Source: Phymorhynchus buccinoides (Eukaryota > Mollusca > Gastropoda > Neogastropoda > Raphitomidae). Taken from it: DNA of 64,000 nucleotides. The notes beneath the pieces are model-generated. The model was given only the letters and a program-made list of their open reading frames with translations. It did no database searches and had not been told where the DNA came from. Every line of letters starts with the position of its first letter. The first letter of the stretch is position 1. The DNA lies in the NCBI GenBank assembly GCA_017654935.2, contig CM065680.1, positions 43,165,370 to 43,229,369 of the forward strand. The letters run 5' to 3'. Shown piece by piece: positions 22,514-64,000 of the stretch. Position numbers and translations under genes: made by a program.

Positions 22514-22968
22514 GATTCATTATATGCAAATACGGAGACCTTATTTTCTTAAAAATGTGTTTCGTGTTGTTTGAATGATTCAGGGTTCAATTATTTGTAT
22601 GCCATGAGGAATCCATGGATCTTCGTTCTTGATCTGGTGACATGCATTTTAAAAAAATTATTTGACCTCAATTTCGCCATTATATAGCTCACGGATTCCA
22701 AAAGAAAATTATTGTCATTTTCTAGTAATTCACTCACAAACATCCTCCAAATGTGTGACCATTAAATTTAAAACCAACATTGTTGCATGAATGAAAAGAG
22801 GGCAGAATATTTTGAAGAATGTCTGTCACCAAGGGGTGAATAATTTCAAGAGTATCTCTGAAGCTGTTCATAGCAAATACTATTATGTTAAGTCTTCGCA
22901 ACAGATGATTAAGAATTCAACTGAGGAAAGGAGAGAATGCGAATTTTGTTCTTTTTGAATATAAACTG

Positions 22969-22980
22969 AAAATAAACATG
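22969..22980 (+). terminator. Poly(A) signal of Ly6-like gene 2
   Basis: AATAAA at 22971-22976, about 460 bases after the stop. Another AATAAA occurs at about 23704, so alternative ends are possible. Confidence 0.45.
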
Positions 22981-22984
22981 TAAA

Positions 22985-24750
22985 CTGTTAAACTTGAATT
23001 CTGAACATATACATTAATCTGCCCTGGCTGTTTCTATTATTACACGTAATGTTTTATTCATTGTGACACCATACATCTATGTGGGGGTTTTTTAACAAAC
23101 ATTTTTATGAAGTTTTCAAATGGGTAAAATGAATTGAAAAAGAAGTAGTTGTGAAGAAGAAGCAGCAGTTGTGTCTGGGGGTTAAACATGGCTTAATATC
23201 ATAACTTTAGTTTATTTTTTATGCTCATGGCGACAGTTATTACAATGCTGTATAGTTGGAAACATTGAGGCTTGGAGAGAAGAGAGAAGACGATACTATA
23301 TACTTATTACTATGTTGTTACTGTATCATTGTATGTTTCAAGTTTGAAAACGTCATTGTGTGTGTGTGTGTGTGTGCTTCGTTGCAATGTATGCACAGCA
23401 AAGCTGTCAGTGTGGGTCACCTGCATGTTTACTGATGCATGGTGCATGTATGATGATACATAAATATGTTTGCTGCAAACTGAGAGTATGTGAATGTGTT
23501 TGTGTTTTTTAGTTTGTTTGGGTATGTGGGCGATGATACGTGTTTGATGCAAAGTGTGTGTGTGAGTGAGTGAGTGTGGGGGAGTGGGGTGAATGTGTTT
23601 CTGCAATTTGAAAAGAATATCTTTGAGATGGGTGACAAATGACAAAAGAATGAATCTGAGAGAGGACTGTAAATCAGTCAAACTCGATGGGTCTTTACTT
23701 ATCAATAAAGCCCAGCCAATATCGATACATATCAAATTGTATAATAACAATATTTTGAAGATTTTGCTATTTGTATATACCTTGCTGTATGTTAACAGGA
23801 ATATTTCAAATCAATTTGTTACGACCATATCATATTGTTTTGTGTGTGTTTATTATAGTACCTGCTTTTGTAAAGGATTTTTTTTTTAATCAATTCTTTA
23901 TTCTTTACATGATTACCGTTATGGTAAATAGTATGCATGATTAGTTATTTTTAATCATAAATTTAAAAGTAGTTTCATATTAAATGCATGCTTTATTTTG
24001 ACTTGGTTGTGAATGACAAATGTTGGTTCCATTTAACATTTGATTAAAAATGCTAGTGATAGACTTAGCTGCATCTGCTTTACATCAAATATGTGTTAAT
24101 ATGCAGATTATAACCATTAACTTAATGCTACTTTTTTTCGTTTTCTTTTTTTGCTGTATAGTTTTCCTGTATGTATCACATATGTTTTTGTAAGTGTTTT
24201 GACATATAATTTAGTTTAATAAATGTGTTTGGAAAGTCTAGAAAAATAACAGAAGAACATAGGGTATCACAAAAGCTATAATTTCAAATAGAAATGCAGA
24301 AAGTCAGTATTTTTTCTTTCTTTCAATAGCAAATTTTTATAAAAAGAAATGACTTATACTACTATATCTCCCTATAGAACCTACCGAAACTAGAATTTAC
24401 AGTAAGAGAATTCCCCCCATTCTAGAAGTCAATTGAATTTGATGTTTGGAACAAATGTGACAGTGCATGGGAAAACCAGACATAATGGAATTTTGGCATA
24501 AATTGAGATTTTAATTTTTCATGGTGGAGCAAAGATTCCTCGTTTATACACAGAAAATCGAATTGAGTTATCTTGTCTAGTTTTTAATTTTTTAATTATT
24601 TGAAATTTGACTTTCAAAATAGAACATTTGCAGAAATCGGGCATAGGAGATACAATTTTGCCTCTTTGTTTCTATTGACTTGATTTAGAAAACAATCAAA
24701 TAAACCCCCAAAAATCATTCAAAATTGTCTTTCCTGTTGTGGATACTGGT
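22985..24750. other. AT-rich intergenic DNA, nothing recognised
   Basis: GT-rich low-complexity stretch at 23355-23590; otherwise no repeat or gene seen. Confidence 0.5.
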
Positions 24751-24753
24751 AGA

Positions 24754-25225
24754 CAGGGTTTACAGTCTTTGAAGGTCTGAGAAATGGAGTGCCATTTTCA
24801 AGTCTTTGAAAATTGGCTTTGGTCTGTGAAATCACTGAAAATCGTGAACAGGTTTGTGAAAAAGTCATTGATGCCTCAGAAAGTCATTGATGCCATAAAA
24901 ATATTTTTTGGTTTGCTTCCTGAATTGATAGTGAACAAGTTAGTGAACAAGTTTTTGTATTGCCATTAGCAATAGCCCTCTTGAATTGATAAAGAAGCAG
25001 TTTAATGTCACTAATTTTCTATATAGCAGACATCCTTGATTTGTCGAGTTACTTCCCTTCACTATATCCAGGTCTTTTGGCTACACCGGTGCAACTTGAA
25101 TGATCATGATCGAAGCAATCGTCATCATTGCATGTTGTGAGAGGTCTTTGAAAATAGGATAAAGGGTCTTTGAAAAGGTCTTTGAAAGTTTGTGAATTTT
25201 GATATGAAAAATCTGTATGAACCCT
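24754..25225. mobile_element. Possible hAT-like MITE
   Basis: Left end CAGGGTTTACAG and right end CTGTATGAACCCTG form imperfect inverted ends of the CAGGG type. The interior holds repeated TCTTTGAAA and GTCATTGATGCC blocks. Target duplication not evident. Confidence 0.45.
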
Positions 25226-25229
25226 GATA

Positions 25230-26520
25230 GAATACATACAAATAAACACAAATATGCCCTGAATAGAGAATTGATATTTTGGGGGGTTGTTGACTTTTTT
25301 GCCTTTGCTCAAAACATTCTGAGCAACTTATGTAGGTTTTTCCCCTGCACCATCACAAATATTGATGACATTATGTAGCACCATTTTAGTATTGAGGACT
25401 TGTGAACTGCTCCCAGTACTTTCATTAAGAATTAGGCGCTGCTAAGAAAAAACAAAAAAACTAACGGCAGTTTTGAGGAAAACAAACGGCAAAAGAGCAC
25501 TGAAGAAAAGGTTACAAATGTGTTGATCCTGAAGTGTTCTCTTCATTTGCTTCAAAAGAGCATATAGGCCGGCAGATTTGCTCAAGAAAAGTTAAGGTAT
25601 TTACTGATAGGAATGGACCCAACCTAATATTATTCCTCCGTAATTCATGGCTTGAGCAGTGGCTGGTGATTTTGTGGTTTATGTGAAAATCTGGAAATTG
25701 AAGCAAGTAGTAAAGCTAAAAGGTATGATATTTCAACCAGGGGAAGAAATTATATCATTCCAATGTGTTGTGATAGTTATTCTTTGTTGAAATCTTGTCT
25801 GTTCTTATTTTTCTCTGTTCTATGCATCGTCCTGTTAATTAAATGCCTTGTTGTGCAGCATTGACTGTGACTTCTCTGTTTCATAAAATTATGATAAAAT
25901 CCGAGCCGATATAGATTATTATTATTGGGGCCTCTTGAAAAGAAAAGAATCCATCCACTTTGTTCAATACACATTCCTGTTGCCTGGTTTAATTCACACA
26001 GTGCATTTGAAACTCTTCTGTGGTAGTTTTTTAAAATCGAAATTATTACCTGTATTTGGATGCCATTGTGAAGCTTTATGGAACTATTTGTATAACTGAA
26101 GATGTTTAGTACCCAAAAAAATCTGGCGCCACATTTTGGAAAGAATGACAACATGGAAGTAAAGAATCTAATCAATAGAACATATGATGAAAAGAAAATC
26201 TACACCTTTTTCTAAAACATGCTCAAAATGACTTGGGGGGAAAAAAACATTGTTCAGAACTAACTTTGTTTTTAGGAATTCCTATCCCTTATCCACTTAC
26301 ACTGAGTGAGACTTAAATGTTCGATAAGAAATAATTGTATATTCTTGAACATTTGTATGAAATAACACGTTAATGTTGTGGGTACAAGGGCACTACTGTT
26401 ACAGACCTGTGGTTATTGAATTCGTCTTCATGCATACTGTGCAACCCGATCAATTGTTTCTTCTTGAAAGTTCACAGAATATATGTTGTGAACATTTGGT
26501 GTGTTTTCAGGTGGGTGTAA
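25230..26520. other. AT-rich intergenic DNA, nothing recognised
   Basis: No supported gene on either strand; the small ORFs lack any recognisable motif. Confidence 0.5.
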
Positions 26521-26534
26521 ATGGAACAACTTTC

Positions 26535-26920
26535 GGTAAAGGTCAAGATGTGCCACCCCCCTACATTTCTCGGTTAATTGTATTTATCCGTTTTTGCCTT
26601 TCTTACCATACATAAAGCTGTATTTTAGGAACATTTTTAGCTAATAACCATTTTGGAATACTAACCCTATCCCTAACCCTAAACCTAACCCTACCCCCCA
26701 CTATGTATTGCAGTACACCGCGATTTGTCACAGTTGTGGTTCGTTGCGTGTTTCCGTCTTATAGGGTGGTGGGTAGGGTTAGGGATAGGGTTAGTATTCC
26801 AAAAAGGTTATTACCTTAAAATGTTCCTAAAATACAGCTTTATGTATGGTAAGAAAGGCAAAAACGGAAAAATACAATTAACCGAGAAATGCAGGGGGGT
26901 GGCACATCTTTACCTTTACC
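26535..26920. mobile_element. Foldback element with 8-bp target duplication and telomere-like arms
   Basis: Arms of about 160 bp (from GGTAAAGGTCAAGATGTG; right arm ends CACATCTTTACCTTTACC) flank a 65-bp unique centre. CAACTTTC is duplicated exactly at 26527-26534 and 26921-26928. The inner arm has imperfect CCCTAA repeats (26661-26696) mirrored as GGGTTAGGGATAGGGTTAG (26774-26792). An 8-bp duplication fits hAT- or P-type transposition. Confidence 0.88.
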
Positions 26921-26929
26921 CAACTTTCA

Positions 26930-29900
26930 TTCAGTCCAGATTATACATATACTTTTCAAGCTGTAGAAATGCTTCTTTACATTCTAACCAGTGTGTCACG
27001 TGAATGCAAGTTTTCCATCTTTTATTCTTGTTGAGAACCGTCAAAACATATCTAAAAAGAGCATTTGTTGCGGGCAATGTTTAAATAAAATTCATGTACA
27101 TACTGATTGTTCAATTTAGCTACCCTTGTTTGTAACCTAGCAGGTTTCAACTTTTTCCATCCACTAATAATAACACATTCCATACTTGTTGTAACAAGAT
27201 GCATTTGCTTACATTATTTTCCAATAAAGTTGTTCTTCTGAGTATGGGTGTGATGTGTTATTTGTGAGGAAGAATGGAGAAGATCTGCTTGATTTCCAGT
27301 GCAATTGAGAACCATGGACTGAAAGCTTTTTACCCTCTAAACACCATGACATTGGTGTGTGTGTGTGTTGTTTCTTTCAATAAAAAAAAAAGTATCAACA
27401 AGTAGTATGATTTCACACGTTTCTAGTAAAATTAAAAATGAATAAAACAAAAAGTTGAGGATTTGTCATTAAAATAATATGAATACAAAACACCTAATTT
27501 TCAGCAAAACTGTTATCCTTGGCCATAAAAAACCCAGCAGGATAGAGAAGAAATCATGCACAAAACTTTTTTTCCATCGATTTGTTCTGTGTTTATTGCT
27601 ACAATTTTCCTCTACATGTAATGCTGAAGTTTTTCAAATGTCTTCCATTTCGTACTTCTCTCTTCTTCTTCTTCTTCCTGCCATGCTAAATGTTTACTCC
27701 GGTCCAGTAGATGAAGGTGGCCATTGACTGCAGCCCCACTATTTCGTACAGAATGCTTGGTAACAATTGGTTTTTTTTGGTCATTTTTATAAAATGATGT
27801 GATTCTTGTAAACAAAGACCAAAAGCTGTTTAGAAGACAAAAGCATCAGATATTCAATGTAAAGGGACTTCGGTTCTTCAGATCTTGTAAGCTCAGCTCT
27901 ACAGGAATGCATGAATAACATTAACAATCATACAAAGCAGTATTCAGTGCAGCTAAAATTTGCATTTATTTTCTGTAGAACCTGTCAACATATTGAATTC
28001 ACAATAAAATAGCGAAACACATCAAACACATGAAAATTATCACAGCAGGTGCTAATTACAGTCATAACTTCAAAATAATGTACATAAAGCAATATAGGCT
28101 TGTCTATGGTCAAAATATACCAAGCACTTCTATTAAACAATTCAAAAATCACAAAACACATCTATTAAACCTTTTTTTATAAATCGGCCATAAGTAAACC
28201 AATGCAATGTTTCTGTACTAAAATATACTATTAAAACCAGCAGAGAACCACTCAGCAGTAAACTTATAAATCCTTGAAATATTCAAAAGTAGGTTTTTTA
28301 AAACATAAGGTCAATTGCATGCTACTTCATAAAAATTAAGAATTGAAGCCAAATTTAACTTCCATAACAACGTTAAATGAAAAAAAGGCAAAATATCTTT
28401 AAATACAAATTTATTTCATGAAGGAATGTAAATTGGAAGCATAGTTTAATCAAAACAAGAAAAAGAATCCACATGATAATAAGAACTATACATACATGTA
28501 ATACAAACAATTTGTTTTTGTAACAATGTTTAAAATAATGCAACTTTAAATTATCACAGAGAAAAGAGAGTGGACGGAATATGCGGTAAATCCACATTTG
28601 GAAACATACTAATTTTCAGTTTATCACGTTTTCTTTAATTTTTGAAGGAATTTTTTTTAATGGAATCTGTTTCCATGACATTGACTGGGTCTTCTGTTTC
28701 CCCTCACTTGGTTGCACTGGTCATACTCAAACATATTACAAAGTATACGTCAAGATAAAGAAGGCAAGTGTAATATAGTTTCAGAAAAGGGCTTGGAAAA
28801 CATTTGCAATCGCATGGAGGGACAAGATAATGTAATATTAACTATATTTCAAAAAAGCTTGATTCAAAATTATACAATTCAAAAATACAGTTCAAATTCT
28901 GTTAAACATCAAAAGACAAGGCATATCTATATCATTACAAGGTATATGATATGAATGTACAGTCAAAATACACTGGCTAATAACATACTGTGATATAATA
29001 TGACACACATGCAGGACTAGTACATCATCACACCAAACAAATCTGCATTTTCATAAACTTGCACTAGCATATATTACAATGTTGTGGTAGCTCTTTCAAA
29101 CTGGTCAGAAGTGTCAAATTTATATACAACTTTGGCTTTTGAACAAATTAGCAAATGCACATTGCATGCGGAAAAAAGGAGGGGACGTGTTTAAGGACAG
29201 GGCGTATTTGAACATGGACAAAAAAATCAAGTTTTTGTTGCCAACAAGAACAAAAACTGCATCCTTTATATCTTTGCTTTGCATTATCCACAAATGCCAA
29301 ACCAATTCTACCAAGTAACCAAATCACATATCAATATTTATAAGATAGAACTATTGTTTGTAAATCAGTTCAATTTCATTTACAAAATAATTGTTCATAG
29401 CTAAGTGATTTCACTTCAAATTGTTTTAAAATGAACAGTATAACACTGCTCATTTATTTCTACATTCAAAATTGAGCTGCCAAACACTCAAAATGTATGC
29501 TAATAACCAATCCATCTTCATTATCTACAGACATGCAGAAGAAAAATTCTTATTCTTCTACAAAATCTGTACTGGTACTTTAATGCAAAGCCTGTTATTT
29601 CAAAACAAATATAAGCATTCATCTAAACAAAACAGTATTCATTCCCATTAATGCAATTTAAATTAATTGATATTCAAGTTCAATCAATTTTAAATGCAAA
29701 TCTTTTTTTTCTTCTGAAGAGTCGAAACTTAAAGGCAACACTTGAAGGGTATCATAGAATCATTGTCCACTTCAAAAGTTTCCCACAAATTCTCTGGTCT
29801 TGTATAAGTTAAAAATCCTGAGTGAACCTCCCAACAGTTTATTTCATGCAGTTCATTGACTACCACTACTGACAACCAATCCAGAATCATTTTGAATATA

Positions 29901-30720
29901 TATTTCCTGGAAGCAGAGCGCCTACCCTTCTGACTTGTGTGCAATCTCATGTGCAGAATCATGATTTGGAAAACCGAACAAGACTGAACAAAATCAACAA
30001 TTTTCAAAAACATAGTAGGAAAAAAAAGTCATTCTAAAATAGGTACCAAATAACCAATTCACACCAAGAGTAGCATAGAAACGTGTAGAATCATGATTTG
30101 GAAAACCGAACAAGACTGAACAAAATCAACAATTTTCAAAGACATAGGAAAACAAAAGTCATTCTAAAATAGGTACCAATTCACACCAAGAGTGGCATAG
30201 AAACTGGGTGGGATTAAGGGAGGGGGGAAACAACGGATCCAAAATAGGAAGGCACTCTGAAAACTACACAGCAGTCTTTAAGAAGGCAAGAAGAGTGGGG
30301 GATATAAAAATAGGTGGGCTAAGCAGTTAAATACTCAAGACCACTGCACAGAAAAAACTTGCCCCTAAGGGCAGTTGCCACGAGGATGCAAAACTTTCAG
30401 CAGTTAAATAAACAACAGTATACACTTGTATACGGAATGAGCGGCGTGGGAGCAACGCCACTGTACGGCCCAGAAGATGGGACAGCAACAACAACAAAAA
30501 GTATTCACTTGTAGCAAGACCACCAAATTCATTTCAACAGCAGCAAAGACCACTAAAAAATGAGGGTGGCTGGAAAACAAGGTTTCTTTTCAAAGGGGGG
30601 TGGGGGTGGGGCTGAAATTCACAGCAGTAAAACTATGGTAAATCGTGGAGAGAAAAACACAAACCAACCAAAGGTCCATAAAAAAACATAAAAAAATGCA
30701 CCACTGAAGCACAGCTTTTA
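26930..30720. other. AT-rich intergenic or 3'-flanking DNA with one tandem duplication
   Basis: No gene seen. About 130 bp are tandemly duplicated (29951-30080 and 30088-30220; each begins AGAATCATGATTTGGAAAAC). Part of this is probably the dynein 3' UTR, but I see no AATAAA close downstream of the stop on the minus strand. Confidence 0.5.
30440..30475. repeat. Short dispersed repeat (GAGCGGCGTGGGAGCAACGC)
   Basis: The 36-base block from AATGAGCGGCG to CTGTACGGCCC recurs at 47700-47735, there as the end of a longer GC-rich repeat (about 47380-47735). Confidence 0.7.
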
Positions 30721-63429
<32,709 letters not shown>

Positions 63430-63493
63430 CTGGGACAAGGATGCAAACACATTGTTGTTTTCAATTCTTCGCAAAGAGTGTTACTGTCTGTCA

Positions 63494-63746
63494 TTAACCC
63501 TTTCACCGCCAATGTCGCATTTATGCACCACAATAGTTTAACACCCATGTCACTAAAAGGCATCAAATCAGGGCCTGTTATCCGAAGACTCTATGTTCTT
63601 AATTTTTGGATGCAAGGAGAGGCCTAGGTAATTTTATACATGTCACAGACGAATTTCCAATATTGCAGATAATGTTTTTGTTTCTCTACCCAGACAAGTT
63701 TAATTGTATTATTTGGCTGAAAAGCGGCTGGCGGTGAAAGGGTTAA
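63494..63746. mobile_element. piggyBac-like TTAA MITE (copy 5)
   Basis: TTAACCCTTTCACCGCCA at the left and TGGCGGTGAAAGGGTTAA at the right: perfect 18-bp inverted ends, the cleanest copy in the window. Confidence 0.9.
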
Positions 63747-64000
63747 AGATTGTTACAATCGAGTTATTGTCATCACTGCCCGCACAAACATCATTACTTT
63801 CGCTTGAACATCATAAGTGTCTTATTTAGCACACCTCATTTCTTAATGTCATAACCTTCATGTTTGGGGGCCCAGACCTGTACACAGAATAGCAAACATT
63901 CAATAAGATAACAAAAAAAACATGAACAGGAGTTGACACTTTGATCCTATCTATCAGGCTTAGAAGTGATAAAAATATGAAATATATTGTGCTATGTAGC

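Noticed and set aside
26661..26792. True telomere or chromosome end
   Set aside because: The CCCTAA repeats are few, imperfect and lie inside the arms of a transposon with an exact target duplication.

Overview
This is eukaryotic genomic DNA from an invertebrate, most likely a mollusc and plausibly a marine gastropod. That placement is inferred from the long CT/CA microsatellites, dense tRNA-derived SINEs and foldback MITEs, an intact DIRS-type retroelement, and Ly6/quiver-like genes beside an axonemal dynein. No rRNA, true tRNA, CRISPR or prokaryotic features are present.

Layout. (1) 180-3818 (+): a three-exon gene for a small secreted, probably GPI-anchored Ly6/uPAR-fold protein of the quiver/sleepless type. 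(2) 3900-12360: AT-rich intergenic DNA with a LINE-type repeat, SINE-A, CT/CA microsatellites, a 73-bp minisatellite and a pair of palindromic MITEs with TA target duplications. (3) 12397-22513 (+): a second four-exon Ly6/quiver-like gene. Its 8.2-kb first intron holds a complete 6.07-kb DIRS-like retroelement (13344-19415) with gag-like, RT-RNase H and tyrosine-recombinase ORFs, 183-bp inverted terminal repeats and an internal complementary region. The element is inserted into an older LINE 3' end. (4) 23-30.7 kb: AT-rich, gene-poor, with a foldback element flanked by an 8-bp target duplication. (5) 30721-63429 (-): the 3' part of an axonemal inner-arm dynein heavy chain of the DNAH3/7/12 group. 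I resolved 21 coding exons with matching phases, giving about 1,260 residues from the end of the microtubule-binding domain through coiled coil 2, AAA5, AAA6 and the C-terminal domain. The 5' part lies beyond the right edge.

The most unusual signal is inside the dynein gene. Several exons have their own boundary sequence (3' splice site plus exon start, or exon end) duplicated in tandem in the neighbouring intron. The clearest are about two dozen 46-bp units at the exon starting at 57444, seven 110-113-bp units at 48661, about eight 80-bp units at 61276, and older mutated copies at 51358 and around 37550-37815. These arrays are rows of decoy splice acceptors. The introns also carry SINE-B copies with clear target duplications, piggyBac-like TTAA MITEs and hAT/pogo-like MITEs. 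A separate palindromic MITE family carries a CTCF-like motif in its arms.
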